Shown: piece by piece, positions 1 to 11,116 of the stretch
How the letters are laid out: every line of letters begins with the position of its first letter
How positions within the stretch are numbered: position 1 is the stretch's first letter
Assembly (NCBI GenBank): GCA_963971225.1
Contig: OZ020267.1
Coordinates: 86,665,648 to 86,729,647, forward strand
From: Melieria omissa
Taxonomy: Eukaryota; Arthropoda; Insecta; Diptera; Ulidiidae
DNA: 64,000 nucleotides
Direction of reading: 5' to 3'
Notes under the pieces: generated by a model
Seen by the model: the letters and a program-made list of their open reading frames with translations, nothing else
The model's database searches: none
Told to the model about the DNA's origin: nothing
Made by a program: the position numbers and the translations under genes

Positions 1-178
1 TGAAGGTACCATTGATAGATGTTGCGAATTATCGGGGAAAAATGTATTTTTAGAACTACTTTACCGTTATCTGCTAGCACCTGCGACATGTTTAATTATA
101 TTTACACTGAGTTTGTCAATCATAAAAATTTATTTCGACTGTGCGCATGCGTTTTGTGTTTTCAGTGAAAAAATATGT
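1..178. other. unassigned flank
   Basis: AT-rich sequence to the left of the first recognisable transposon end. No coding potential, RNA gene or repeat boundary was seen here. Confidence 0.4.
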
Positions 179-1595
179 TGGACAAAAAAATAGGTGTGTG
201 AAGTGTTGCTTTTACTTCGCTGATTTTCTCTGTGCTATATACCGATAATTTGCCAAGGCTCGAAAATTAATATGTTAAAAAAAGTATTTCGTGATAAAAT
301 GTAACGCATTTTTGCGTTTTTAGATGGGTCGTAAACCTCATTGCACGCCAGAAAAAAGACGTCTTGTGAAAGAGCTGAAAAGCCTGGGAAAACGAATAAA
401 TTTATAACAAATTGTGTTGGTATCAGAAGTTTGTTATAAATGCTTTAAAGCTCAAATCCAGCGCGGAAACACGTGAGCGTCCTTAATTGACTAGCGCAAC
501 TGATGACCATCGCATAGGTTTGCTCGCCAAACAGGACCCCTTCAAGTCGTCAAAGGCAATTTTAGCTGATATGTCGTTTCGGATCAGTTCCAGAACGATT
601 CGGCTTAGGTTGATAGATCCAAATTTGCCTGGAAGAATAGCCCTCAACGTTCCTCTTCTTAGAAAAATACATTTAACCATGAGAAAAGAATTTACATCAA
701 CCCATCGCGAATGGTGTGGTCCTGTGGGCGAATAAAAGTGGCGAAACATCCTTTGGAGCGATGAAACAAAAATTAATTTGTTTTGCAATGATTGCGGAAG
801 GAACGTTCGAAGACTAAAAGGCAAATAGTTCCACATTCGCTTCACCAAGAAGACCATAAAGCATGGCGGGGGAAACATCATGGCTTAGGATTATTTTTCT
901 TGGCAGGGGTGTAGGTCCTATTTATCTAATAAAGGACACCATGATCAGTACGGTACACAAAAACATTTTGCAAAACGTTATGCTCCCCTATGCTGAAGAA
1001 AACATGTGATTAATTTGGAAATTTCAGCAGGATAATGATCCCAAGCATACACCAAAGCTATTGAATGTTTGGTTCAAGGACAATAACGTGACAGTATTGA
1101 CATGGCCAAGTCAGTCCTTCGATCTAAACCCCATTGCGAATTTGTGGGAGGTGATCTAGAAAAACCATTGGCTACAATTAATATCCAAAACTAAAACCAA
1201 TTATGGCAGAAAGTCCAGGATATTTGCTATAAAATACCATTGGAGACCTGCCAAAACTTAATAGCGTCTATGCCCAGAAGGGTGTGCAAAATTTTACAAA
1301 ATAATGGCGGTTATACAGGAAACTAGTACCGTTACTAAGTTTATATTTTAAAAATTAATGTAAGTCTAAAACTTAGCCGTGAATTCGCTGCCTATTTCAT
1401 TACACCTATTATTTTGTCCAAGCAATATTGAAAAAATTAATAAATAATCGTTTATATAAAACGAAATGTTACAAGTTTTAATACTTTTCTTTGTGTTTTT
1501 ACTGCTACTCATCGAAATAAAAAGTAGTCAATTGAATTCCTTAAATCGCTTTCTAAATATTGACATAAAAGTGCTCACACCTATTATTTTGTCCA
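179..1595 (+). mobile_element. Tc1-like transposon, decayed
   Basis: The ends are inverted copies of one 20-mer: TGGACAAAAAAATAGGTGTG at 179-198 and, in reverse complement, 1576-1595, with one mismatch. A further inverted copy of the same motif lies at 1402-1420, so the right end is duplicated or has been extended. Between the ends is a plus-strand Tc1-type transposase relic. The outermost bases and the TA target duplication are eroded. Placement in Tc1 rests on the transposase remnants and the TIR arrangement; the exact family is unknown. Confidence 0.75.
324..1326 (+). pseudogene. Tc1-like transposase pseudogene
   Basis: The relic starts at ATG 324 with MGRKPHCTPEKRRLVKEL, typical of the Tc1 helix-turn-helix start, and runs through a Trp-Cys-Gly-Pro block near 715, the SDETKINLF catalytic block near 760, KHGGG near 860 and a terminal MPRRV block near 1270. 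Several frameshifts and stops break it, and the longest open piece is 82 codons (487-735). It once encoded the cut-and-paste DDE transposase of the surrounding element. It cannot make a functional protein now. Confidence 0.75.
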
Positions 1596-1603
1596 TGAGT
1601 GTA

Positions 1604-2235
1604 AATTAATAAGCTTTTTTACACAATTGAGTAACGATTTGGTAGGTATTCGTGCCTTTTCCCAAAAGATAATACACTCGCGAATAGTGAGATTTGCACT
1701 TTTCTTAACAGTTAAATTCACTTCACGGATGTTATAAAACAAAACTGCAAGAACTTGTCCACTAGAGGGGAGTTTTGAACCCGTTATTTGGTGTTTTACA
1801 TCCCCTATTAGGAATATTGTTTTTTTACAACTGCGTAACTCCACTGACATGTTGACTGATTACAATAAAAAGGCTTACTGCCAATGCGATTGAACTGTGT
1901 GAGGCTGTCAAACTCACACAATCATGAAAGCGTGTCCTCGTCCAAGGAAGCACGTATTGACATGTTTCTATGCAAGTCGGCACGTGTTAGCGTTATTTAA
2001 AATGCGTGAAATTTTTTATACTATTATATTAAGCAAAAACGAAGACTTTTAGGGGGTATGCTTTTCAAAAAAAGAATTCGATTTTTTTGGGACACTCTAT
2101 TTATCATACATCAACATTAGGCGTTTCGGCGCTAAGGGGGAAGCATTGCGGATAGAGGAGTATGAGAAAGACGCTAAAATGATGCAATGGTCCGAGTCTC
2201 CAAGAGGTGCGTGCATTTCAACATCATATTTTTCA
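1604..2235. other. unassigned intergenic stretch
   Basis: No credible gene. The 88-codon minus-strand open frame at 1584-1850 overlaps a transposon end and looks like nothing known. A short hairpin (TGTGTGAG...CTCACACA, about 1896-1920) is visible. Around 2160-2230 the composition becomes less AT-rich, but no family was recognised. Confidence 0.4.
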
Positions 2236-2240
2236 TGGTG

Positions 2241-2795
2241 CAGCCTCGGTAGCCTAGCGTAAGTGCACTAGACTGTCATCCCAGAGGTCGTGGGTTCAAC
2301 TCCCGCCGTGTGCACGTTCCCCGCACTTTTCCAACCAACTTTTCCCATTTTTCCTGTTCTCTAAATTTTCCTAAAAACCCTGCAACATATCCCAAGTTCA
2401 TTGATTCCCAACCCAATTATTCCTATTCCACAAACTTCCACGCAATAGTACGCGGAATTATGCACTGTGCGGCTGATAAAAGCAAACAAATAAACAGACA
2501 CGGCGCACGAGCGACATCTGCAAGGGGAAGCAGACAACTGCGAAAACAGCGCACCAAATTGATCTAGCGAGGTCCCCAACCATTCTGCTATAACCTTCAC
2601 ACAACAGATGGCGCTACGAGCGGAGGCGACGTTCCTGAGCGGCGTTAGATGGGCACCATCACTTAGGACTACCTGCGGCAGGCCAATCACCTACCCTGGT
2701 AGAACAACACAACTGATTAATGTAACCAACACAAGGCTGTCTTGTGGAGGCCCTATGCTCCAGAGAGGAGTCAACACGGAACAAAAAAAAAAATG
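2241..2795 (+). mobile_element. tRNA-derived SINE
   Basis: The head resembles a tRNA gene with an internal RNA polymerase III promoter. The B box GGTTCAACTCC at 2293-2303 fits GGTTCRANYCC exactly, and an A-box-like TAGCCTAGCGTAAG lies about 45 bp upstream. A tRNA-unrelated body of about 480 bp follows, ending in an A tract at 2782-2793. TTCATGGTG just before the head and TTCATGATG just after the A tract (8 of 9 identical) look like a target duplication. No intact tRNA cloverleaf forms, so this is a retroposon and not a functional tRNA. The last 60 bp read like a LINE 3' end, which may identify the partner LINE. Confidence 0.65.
2293..2303 (+). promoter_or_regulatory. Pol III B box of the SINE
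   Basis: GGTTCAACTCC matches the B-box consensus at every fixed position. It lies about 50 bp from the SINE 5' end, the usual distance in tRNA-derived SINEs. Confidence 0.6.
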
Positions 2796-2924
2796 TTCAT
2801 GATGTGAAGTGAGAAAAGAGTCTAGAGTATTGAGAGCTTGCCCATCAACGCAAGGGATATGCGTTGGTTCATGCACTATTTGAGTCACGTTATTAGACTT
2901 GGTAAAGAGCTCGAAATATAAGCA

Positions 2925-3371
2925 TTAAGGAGTTGTGTGGCTGGAATGGCGTAGCCAATTGGAATTTTGAATATTGAAATCACCAGCAACTACAATTTTT
3001 CTATTCGGATAAGATTTCAGAATATAGGAAATAGAATTAGAGAGAAGATCATACTTGTTATAAGTAAAATCTCTTCCTGAATTCGGGCTTCTGTACAGAA
3101 AGCAGAATGTGCGACTGGATATTGAATTTATAGTTATTATAGTTGCTGCTGGCACTGGTACGCAATATTACTGCACACATAAAGAGCAAGATCCTGGGAG
3201 GAGAGAATAATGGCAGTAAAAGTGGTACCCGGGGATGTGAAAATCCAGTGGATCTGCATTCTCACACACCCGGGTCTCACTTAGTCCCATTACATGGGGT
3301 TTATTGAGGTTAACGTATGCGTAAAATGCGAAAAAGTTCGCCCTAAGCACACGCTGCAAAAGGCTAGGCAT
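2925..3371 (-). pseudogene. LINE endonuclease-domain fragment
   Basis: Two minus-strand open pieces (3168-3371, then 2925-3155) lie in different frames. The upstream one carries GLSETRV, the downstream one FLYRSPNSGRDF and VVAGDFNIQNSNWL. These match the APE-type endonuclease at the start of LINE ORF2, including the GDFN block. The reverse transcriptase is absent, so this is a short internal fragment. It ends near the SINE and may have been truncated there. Confidence 0.7.
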
Positions 3372-3441
3372 TTTTCCACCACCATGATCTGGATGGGCTA
3401 AAGGTCAAGGAAAGTAGTCGGGAATGCGATCTGACGCACTA

Positions 3442-3500
3442 AGAAATTGATGATGTTCTGTGGTAAGTGTTATGCCTTTACCACAGAACAGTCAATTTCT
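3442..3500. repeat. inverted repeat, 24-25 bp arms
   Basis: The arm at 3442-3466 (AGAAATTG..GTTCTGTGGTAA) is mirrored at about 3477-3500 (TTACCACAGAAC..CAATTTCT) with a 10-nt loop. The arms differ by a 1-2-nt indel. It may be the end of a small foldback element or a chance hairpin. Confidence 0.5.
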
Positions 3501-3695
3501 CAGTGTCGAACAAGACCGCATGTAGCTGCACTGAATACGGACTGAGGGGGAGACACGGAAAATGAACCACAACAAACACAACGCGAGCAGAGGTCAATGC
3601 GGCGGACGGCGAGAACGAGTTAACGGCAATTTATATTTGTTATTTGCATTGAGTTTAGTTTGGATTAAGACGAACCCGACTGAAATGAGCAAAAA

Positions 3696-3816
3696 TCAAA
3701 GTCGGATTTCTTTTAAACTCGAGCCAAACGCCTGGTGGATCTGAACTTAGCATACTTATAGAAAAGTCGCTCAGTAGGTGCCCCGCTTGTTACTATTTTT
3801 GAGAATAAATTTCAAG
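3696..3816 (+). repeat. dispersed repeat, copy 1
   Basis: This stretch matches 15252-15382 by eye: GTCGGATTTCT, TTAAACT.GAGCCA, the CGGCTGGTGGATCT.AACT block, CAGTAGGT and TTTTTGAG all occur in the same order in both. There is no coding potential. It is a decayed interspersed repeat of unknown class. Confidence 0.6.
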
Positions 3817-3933
3817 CAATTTGTTATTAATTGGTTTGGAAACAACTAGTTATAAACTAGTTGGGAAGTCATGCAGAGGTAGACAATTGATCTGCTGCAA
3901 GTACATCGTTACGTTAAAGTTAGGTTAGGTTAG

Positions 3934-6295
3934 GGTGGCAGCTTAAGAGCTCACGTAGGCCATATTGCGGCCCGTTGTGGTACCACGTGAAGGACGTGGT
4001 TGCCCTTCAAGCTTACACACCCCCCGGGTGTTAGGCAGGAGCCATCCCGATTCCACAATGAATCGGGCGATGCGGCCGATGCTGGGTCCTGTAAGGTCGG
4101 CCAAGCTGCTGAAGAACGGCGCACCCAGCACCCGGAGTCGTCTCCTTGCTAGTGCTGGGCAATGGCACATCAGGTGCTCGACGCTCTCCTCCTCACTCGC
4201 ATCATCACAACTGCGGCAGAAGTCGTTGAATGGGAGGCCGAGTCTCCTGGCGCGTGTGCCGATCGTCCAGTGTCCCGTTAGCACAGAAACTGTGGAATAA
4301 ATGGAATTCCGATTCAGTCAGAGCAATTCACGTGTTCTACCTTGGTTAAGCGAGGGCCAGGTTTCTTTGGAGATCCTACATAGATTCTCCTCCGCCCAGA
4401 GTCGGTTAGCCAGGCGGGAATAGGCCTGCTTAACCATCAATTTGACGGTCGCAAGGGGGGTGCTACACAACGTAGTAGGAGCTGGAAGCAGAGTGCCTTT
4501 TCTGGCTAACTCGTCAGCCGCACAATTGCCGGCGATTCCGCTTTTATTGCTGCCTGGCTATCTGAGAAAATACATATAGCCGAGGGAAGGAGGGTTGCGA
4601 TTGCAACCGACCCACTGCTAGCAGTATAGCCATGGTCTCCGCTTGGAAGACGCTACAGCGGTCAGGGAGACGAGCAGTAATACTGGCCCCTAATTGATCA
4701 CAGAAAACTCCACATCCGACCCTGTTATCAAGTTTAGAGCCGTCCGTGAAGATTTCGATAGCGTTTGGCAGCGGGCGAAGGCCTTCCGTCCAGTCGCACC
4801 TGCTGGGGATCCCTATAGTGAACTTACGCTCAAAGCTAGGGGGAAGGACTATATAGTCGACTAGCCTATAGCCTAACTAGAAGACTCGACGGGATCCAAT
4901 TAAGGATAGCGAAAAGCGCCTTAGTAGGCGTGGAACGAATGGCTCCAGTTATGAGAGTGGCAGCAAGTCTCCTGACTCTATCGAGCTGCTTCAGGTTGAC
5001 TCGGCTGGCTGCCGCGGGCCACCAGACAACAGCCCCATAGAGAAGGATAGGCTCAACCACTGCCTCATATAGCCAGGAAACGACGTGCGGCTGGAGCCCC
5101 CATCTGGCACCCACCGCCCGCCTACAGCAGTAGATGGCCCTGGAGGCTCTTGTTGCCCTTTCAGCGATGTTCGCGCTCCAGGTAAGCTTGGAGTCTAATA
5201 TCAGCCCCAGGTATTTTAACCTCCTTACTCAATTTGAGCGGGGTTCCATTCAGGGCGGGGAGTCTGAAAGGCGGAACCTTGTACTTCCTTGTGAAGAGAA
5301 CAAGATCCGTCTTTTCCGGGTTGGCCGTAAGGCCACAGGAGTTGCTCCATGAGGAGAGGATGTCGAAGAAGTGATTCATCCGCTCGGAGAGTACACTTGG
5401 AAATTTTCCAGCTATGGCCATTGCAACATCGTCGGCATAGGCGACGACCCTGCAGCCAACAGCCTCTAACTTGACAAGCAGTCTGTTCAGGGTTAGATTC
5501 CACAGGAGCGGCGACAGAACGCCCCCCTGAGGAGTACCCCTAGTGACTGACCTGCGAATGTGTGCCGTCCCTAACGTAGAGTTTATGAAACGTCTGCTAA
5601 GAAGGACGCTGATGAAATCTCTCAGTTTACGACCAACGCCAAGTTCAGAGAGAGCCACCCCTATCGCTCGAGGGCAGACATTGTTAAATGCGCCCTCTAT
5701 GTCTATGAAGGACACTAGGGTGTACTCCTTGAATGCCAGCGACTTGTCTATATGGTCGACCAGAGAGTGCAGCGCGGATTCGACTGACCTGCCCCTTGTG
5801 TAGGCATGTTGCGAATCCGAGAGAAGAACTGGGTCAATGAGGCTCCTAATATGGACGTCGAGTATCCTCTCGAGGGTCTTTAGGAGAAAAGATGTCAGAC
5901 TTATTGGTCTGAAGTCCTTGGACTTGGCGTGCGAGGTCTTGGCGGCTTTGGGAATGAAGACCTCCCATGGCGGGAGGTGGATGTGTCCACATTCCAAACA
6001 TGCCCTAAAGATCGCGACAAGCCATGGCACCGTCAATTCCGCGCTTTGCTGTAGCTCGGCTGGAATGACGCCGCCCTGTCCCGGAGATTTAAAAGGCTCG
6101 AAGGAGTTAATGGCTCACGTGACCATGGTGCTGTCAATGCGGACGTCCGTTAAGGACCAGGAAAGTGGTTCCTCCGGAACTACCGCTTCAGCGGAGGTGA
6201 GAACACTCCCCGGAAAGTGCACGTCACCTAACACATCCAGGGTTTCCCTACTGGACGCCGTCCAGACACCGTTTGCCTTGCAAACGTCACGTTAA
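3934..6295 (-). mobile_element. LOA-type LINE, 5'-truncated and decayed
   Basis: Read on the minus strand, this is the 3' part of a non-LTR retrotransposon: reverse transcriptase (about 6295-5160), a decayed linker and RNase H-like region (5160-4300), and a C-terminal zinc motif CRSCDDASEEESVEHLMCHC (about 4222-4160). The element ends at the left in a short tail whose plus-strand reading is TTAGGTTAGGTTAGGG (about 3922-3937). The RT with FIDIEGAFNNV and YADD plus the C-terminal Cys/His motif fits the LOA/R1 group. Several frameshifts and stops make it inactive. Confidence 0.75.
5161..6036 (-). pseudogene. reverse transcriptase piece of LOA-type LINE
   Basis: A 291-codon open piece holds the RT core: KSKDFRPISLTSFLLKTLER, FIDIEGAFNN (first catalytic Asp), TRGTPQGGVLSPLLWNL and AYADDVAMAI (the YADD catalytic pair). 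It would copy the element RNA at a nicked target. The frame is lost after the KEVK block near 5220 and the endonuclease half is absent. Fragments of the C-terminal part continue in other frames at 4866-5114 and 3943-4284. Confidence 0.8.
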
Positions 6296-6512
6296 AATAA
6301 TCATTTATTTTCAAGCAAAATAACTAATTTCTAATCAGTAGGGTAAAAGGTTCGGTTGTGGGCATAGTTCGGTTGTGGGCACCCCTTCGTATCTTTTAAT
6401 AGAAAGCAGGCTGGGTTTTTTTGACTAAGGCCATTTGTTCATTATGGAACCACGATCTTTTTGTGCCAAATACTGAGTCGAACAGACACGCCTGCTTTGT
6501 GCTGGGACCATA

Positions 6513-7246
6513 TACAGTATTGTGCAAAACCGAAGCAACTTTTTCATTTCTTATGAACAAAATACAATATTTTCAAATAGTTGAGATAAATTCGAAAAAA
6601 TGGGGTATTTTTTTTAATCTTAGAATGTAATTACAACAAATATTTACAAAGCAATACATATAACCTCAAATATATACCTAAATTCGCTGTGCACAACGTA
6701 AGCAACTCAGTTAACTTCAGCTACTGTTTTAGAATTACGGTTATCATAACGTTACTGCAAAGGAACTGTAAAGCATGGCGGTGGGAGTGTAATGATTTGG
6801 ACATGCTTCTCTGGTTTTGGTCTTGGCCCTGTACACGCAATTTCGACAAAAATGGATCGCTTTGTGTATAAGGATATTTTAGAAAACCAGACAATATGCC
6901 ACTTTGATGGGTGTTTCAACACGACAATGATCCGAAACACACATCGAAGTTGGTAAAAGAGTGGCTCAGTTCAAATGGGATTACAGTCCTTGATTGGCCG
7001 GCCCAATCACCGGACTTGAATCCCATCGAAAATTTGTTCGGCATTCTTAAAAAGCGTCTGGGTGGAACACGCTTTCGTAATAGGGGCGAATTCTTTTTTA
7101 AGATAAAAGAAGAATGGGGAAAAATACCTGAAGCCACAATTTTAAACCTAATTGAGTCAACGCCTAAAAGATGTGCTGCAGTCATACAAAGCAAAGGGTA
7201 TTACACCAAATACTAGTATAACGTTGCTTAGGCTTTGCACAGCTAA
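6513..7246 (+). mobile_element. Tc1-like transposon, internally deleted
   Basis: The left end TACAGTATTGTGCAAAACCG (6513 on) is mirrored imperfectly by GTTGCTTAGGCTTTGCACAG near 7223-7242, about 16 of 20 matching. The N-terminal half of the transposase is missing. The remaining coding sequence covers the KHGGGSVM block to the C-terminus. Confidence 0.6.
6774..7215 (+). pseudogene. Tc1-like transposase, 3' part
   Basis: KHGGGSVMIW (about 6774) is followed in another frame by the open piece 6911-7216. That piece has QHDNDPKHTSKLVKEWL (second catalytic Asp) and WPAQSPDLNPIENLFG (third acidic residue), in the DD34E spacing of Tc1 transposases. The first catalytic Asp block and the DNA-binding domain are deleted, so the protein would be inactive. 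Confidence 0.8.
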
Positions 7247-8049
7247 TTTTGGAGTTTTTTTCGTTTTCGTAAATGTTTTTACCGTTTGTGAATTGATATG
7301 TTTGGTTTTTTATATATTTGTTGTAACTACATTCTGAGCTTTACATAAATATAAAATTATTCCCACTTCGAATTGAACTATTGGCAAATATGGAGTTTTA
7401 GTTTCATGTAATAACAATACAATACAAGTAATACAATCTTTCTGTGATTAAAAAATAAGACAAAACTTTTTTTAAACATTTTAAATGGTGTCATAAATCG
7501 AAGTGAATCCATCGAGAAGGCGAGTAAAATGCATTTTTATTTAGTAAATTTATTATACTTTGTGATCCAATATTGATTACAACCAATATGTTTACCCCGA
7601 ACAAATTTTTCACTACTTCTCAAAATGGCTGCCAAATTCGGTTGTGGGCACCGCAATTAGTTCGGTTGTGGGCACCCGTCTTTTCGTGATTTGGTAAGTT
7701 TTGGTAAGTTATTTAATCAAAAATGGTCTTTTATCGCATTTTTTGGTTGTTTTAGCTATATCATCCGAGGGTAAATAAAAAAAATCCTCCGATATCTTTT
7801 TTAGGGCCGTTTTCTCATCTTCCCGTTAAAGTGACCGGTAGCTAAAGTGAACTTTAGCTAAAGGTCACTTTAAAGTGGCCGGTAAATATTTTCGTTTTCT
7901 CATCTTCCTGATAAATATAAATTTAACAGGTCTGATTTTTTGGCATCACTGGTCAGCATTGGGCAGCACTTGGCGGCGCAATCAGCTGTTTGTGAAAAAT
8001 TATAATTATTTTTGAAGGAAAAAATAAAAATTTTGCCTGGCAAAATCTT

Positions 8050-8223
8050 GTTGATGCTTTTACTGGCAAATGGGGCGTGTCCCAACGTTGGAAATCGTTG
8101 AGGGACAAGTTTGACAGCTTGAAGCGCAAGTCCAAGCTGGAACTTGCAGCGCAGAAGAGCGAGACGTATCGCACAGGTGGCGGCCCAGCAGCGATTGGAC
8201 ATGTCAGCAGTGCAAAGCAGTGA
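8050..8223 (+). pseudogene. Harbinger Myb/SANT-like protein fragment
   Basis: A 57-codon piece reads FTGKWGVSQRWKSLRDKFDS and then a Lys-rich helix and TYRTGGGPA before a stop. The W-K-x-L-R-x-K-F and TGGGP pattern is that of the Myb/SANT-like DNA-binding partner encoded by PIF/Harbinger elements, which helps bring the transposase to the ends. The N-terminal part is missing or shifted, so it is a relic. Confidence 0.65.
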
Positions 8224-8236
8224 AATAGTCCAATTG

Positions 8237-9080
8237 GCTGTTATACACTTTGTTTCAAAGCTATAAAGACATTCATTTTTTTCGTTATATGGGAAAATTA
8301 AAATATATTAAATACAAATAATAATGCAGTTTTTTTCCTACATGGTCAACATAAAAAATAGCAACAATAACTTTTTTGTGCTAACGGTAAATATTGAGAG
8401 AAAAAGAGAAATGTAAAAAATTCCATAGAAACGGTGTTTCATTGCTATAAAGACACTCACTCCACTGTTGATAAATAAAACAACAATCACTTTTTCGGTG
8501 CAGTTAGTAATTTATTACTCTACCATTATTTGCAATGAAATCATAAATTCTATTTGGCATAGAATTTGTGTAGTTGTTTAGCATTTCTGGGGTCACTTGT
8601 TCCCATGCAGCTAAAATGACCTCTTTCAACTGCTCCACTGTGTCAAATTGTCGAAAATTTGCATACACCTTCCGGACTAGCCAACCCCAGATGTTCTCAA
8701 TGGGATTGAGATCCGGAGAACAAGCGGGCCAACCCATTGTCTCAATATTTTGACATCTAAGCCACGTTTTGGTTGATCTGCTCGTGTGGATTCTGGCATT
8801 ATCCTGTTGGAATATGAATGCTTGCTCCTGGTGGTTGCCAATATAAGGAAGCAAACTATGCTCCAACACTTCCTGATATTCCGAGCTATTCATTCTGCAA
8901 GTTGGGAACGCCAACGGGACTGTGCCTGAGCTTGAGAAGCTACCCCAAACCATTTGCGATTGGCCACCAAAATTTCTCTTAGAGAAATACCGTGGTTCCA
9001 TTCGCAAATCTCTCCAATATCCTAAAAACCCATCAGGACCATCAAGGTTGAATTTTTTTTCATCAGTCCTTCTACCATTC
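8237..9080 (-). mobile_element. Tc1-like element, 5'-truncated, in the Harbinger
   Basis: A minus-strand Tc1-type transposase (8504-9077) is followed by two direct copies of a terminal motif containing GCTATAAAGACA.TCA, at about 8258-8275 and 8444-8462, roughly 190 bp apart. That is an IR/DR-like end. The opposite end is missing, with the coding sequence starting abruptly near 9077. It interrupts the Harbinger element at 7804-9415. Confidence 0.7.
8504..9077 (-). pseudogene. Tc1-like transposase, catalytic domain, N-truncated
   Basis: The frame is open from about 9077 to the stop at 8504. The motifs occur in order: TDEKKFNLDGPDGF (first Asp, upstream of the first Met at 9007), GGGQ-like GGQSQMVWGSF, FIFQQDNARIHTS (second Asp), and WPACSPDLNPIENIWGW (DPNxE block) 34 residues on. 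The whole DDE core is therefore present and uninterrupted. The paired-like DNA-binding domain is lost with the 5' end, so no functional transposase is expected. Confidence 0.8.
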
Positions 9081-9418
9081 TATATTTGCCGCATTTTGTG
9101 ACTCCGTACTTTCAAAAGCATCTTCCAGTGCATGAATTTAAGAAACACGCCTATTTTCCATACCGAAAGATCTCAAATTCAAATTTCATTTCAAATTGTA
9201 ATTTCATTATCAGCTGTTTTTTGTTTGTAAACAAACATATGCATGTACTTGGCACCATTTCCACTTAAAGTTCACTTTAAAGTTTAACAGGCACTCAATC
9301 CTCCCGGTAAATTTTATCGGGAGGATAGCTTAACGGGCAGATGAGAAAACGAAAATGCGTTTATCGGCCCGTTAAAGTGAACTTTAAAGTTAACGGGAAG
9401 ATGAGAAAACGGCCCTTA

Positions 9419-10372
9419 ATGTGCTGGATGTAATTTAACATTGTTCTGCAGATAAGCTAACCACAAAGTCGACTGCCGCAGCGTGGGCGATTTCCCGAAC
9501 GCTACAAAAAGAAGGTGGAAGAAAATTTCGGAGACGTCAAAGCTGTCGACGGTGGTCTTTTCTTCTTTTCGTGGATGTTATCGGATCAGGTTAACTGGTG
9601 TTTTCCACCTTCTTCACGTCACAGCACTTGAAGAGTGTTGATTAATTAGGTTGAATTTCATTTTACTTTAGGTCTTCTTGACAGCCCAGGAGAATGACTT
9701 GGTCACTTACATTTTGATTGCATTGTGCATTGTGCTTCAAATCATTAAAACTTAATATTTGTCTACATTCGTGTTGGTTTTTCTTCATATTTCCCCGTTT
9801 CCAGCAGATTTTCCAAGGGTGCCCACAACCGAACCAAAAAAACATTTTCGTTAAAAATGACTATTTACAAAATAAAAAAAAAAAAAAGTTTCTATTTGAC
9901 GGAATCGATTTACTTTTGTCATTGCTTGTTAGGTAAAGTCTCTAGCTTTCCATAGAAGTCCATATGTCCGATTAAGAAGAACTTGGTAAAAAGTTATGAG
10001 CCAAAAACAAAAAGGTGCCCACAACCGAACCTATTCCCCCTACTGTACAGAAAAAGACTAGTTATAAATTAGTTACATTTCCTGCACATTATATGTGCAG
10101 GGTAATTGAATACATAAATACATATTCAGTTTTGACTAATTTTTGGTGTTCAAGTTAAATTTTGATCTTTGGTGTATTTAGAGACCTATAGCAGTTTTAA
10201 GGCGAATATTTTTTTAGTACATTTTGTCCCTAAAAAGTCCTGTTTCAAAGGACGTTTTTGGCACTTTGGAAAGGGTCGAATTGACCCATAAACATGGAAG
10301 CTACAAGGTTAAAGTGTCCTACAAAAATGTTCCCCGTAGTATTTTACATCAAATATCTGAACACATCATATA
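9419..10372. other. right arm of the 6336-10045 element, then spacer
   Basis: 9419-10045 is the right part of the outer TIR element and has no recognisable gene. 10046-10372 is spacer with a perfect 9-bp-stem palindrome at 10081-10101 (CCTGCACAT-TAT-ATGTGCAGG). Confidence 0.5.
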
Positions 10373-11116
10373 GAGTAAGTTCGGGTAATGTGATATAGTG
10401 GCTGTTTTCACAAGTGCGTTGACATTTTTCAAAATAAACCTTTTTAAAACATCATAGCAACTAAAAAACTCGTGCTGCATGATTTTGGATGTGTTTGCTT
10501 AAATAGTTTACAGTCAGTGTGATTAAGTGCTTTGAGTATGTTTTCACAAGTGTTTGGTCATGCGCGCATAAAAGGTACAAACAAAATATTATTAGAAAGT
10601 TCGAGACCAATCGAAAGTAAATCAGTGATATCAATAATGAGTTTGCGAGGTACGCTCTTCTGAACAAAATTATTATTGTTTTTCTATGAGATTTTTTTCG
10701 CAAAAAGCCAATTTCGGGTAATGTGATCTAGTACATCACAGTACCCAAACTTATGACAGCAGTACTATTTGTATACAGAAATATATACAGTCGAACTTCC
10801 CTATAGTGAACTTCTATATAATGAAGTTCTCCATATAATGAATTAATTTCAAAGACACAGCTTTATCGTTCTATTCTAAGTGCATTTTTATCTCATAATG
10901 AATTTCCATATAATGAATATTTCTCTACAATGAATAAATTAGTTGAAAACTTCGCTTTCATTCGTTTTTTGTCTCCATATAATGAATTTTTCCATGCTAT
11001 GTTCTGTCACGCATATTAACAACACTGAATAGCGAAAAAAAGTAAAACATATTTAGGGGAAGAAAGTCACATCACTAACAATTTTGTTTTGTTTGTTTTG
11101 AGTGAATAAAGAGAAA

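Larger units (their letters stand above)
7804..9415. mobile_element. PIF/Harbinger-type element, non-autonomous
   Basis: The 26-bp perfect TIRs begin GGGCCGTTTTCTCATCTTCC (7804 on; inverted to 9415). They are flanked by TTA on both sides (7801-7803 and 9416-9418), the TWA target duplication of PIF/Harbinger. Subterminal palindromes built from AAAGTGAACTTTA follow at both ends. The interior has a relic of the Harbinger Myb/SANT-like protein but no transposase. A Tc1-like copy has inserted into it. Confidence 0.8.
6336..10045. mobile_element. TIR transposon, GGTTCGGTTGTGGGCA repeats
   Basis: The left end CAGTAGGGTAAAAGG followed by TTCGGTTGTGGGCA (6336-6364) is mirrored at 10016-10045 with one indel. 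The box GGTTCGGTTGTGGGCACC recurs just inside each end (6370-6386, 7635-7680 and, inverted, 9817-9838), so the subterminal regions are repeat-rich. A Tc1 remnant and a Harbinger element lie inside. No own transposase was recognised and the target duplication is unclear, so the superfamily is open. Confidence 0.65.

Noticed and set aside
2241..2320. Functional tRNA gene
   Set aside because: The B box is good, but the acceptor and anticodon arms do not pair and a long SINE body follows.
3922..3937. Interstitial telomere repeat
   Set aside because: The TTAGG-like run is only three units long and lies exactly at the LINE 3' end, so it is better explained as the LINE tail.
10081..10101. Perfect 21-bp palindrome as a regulatory site or terminator
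   Set aside because: No gene is nearby and such short palindromes are expected in AT-rich spacer.
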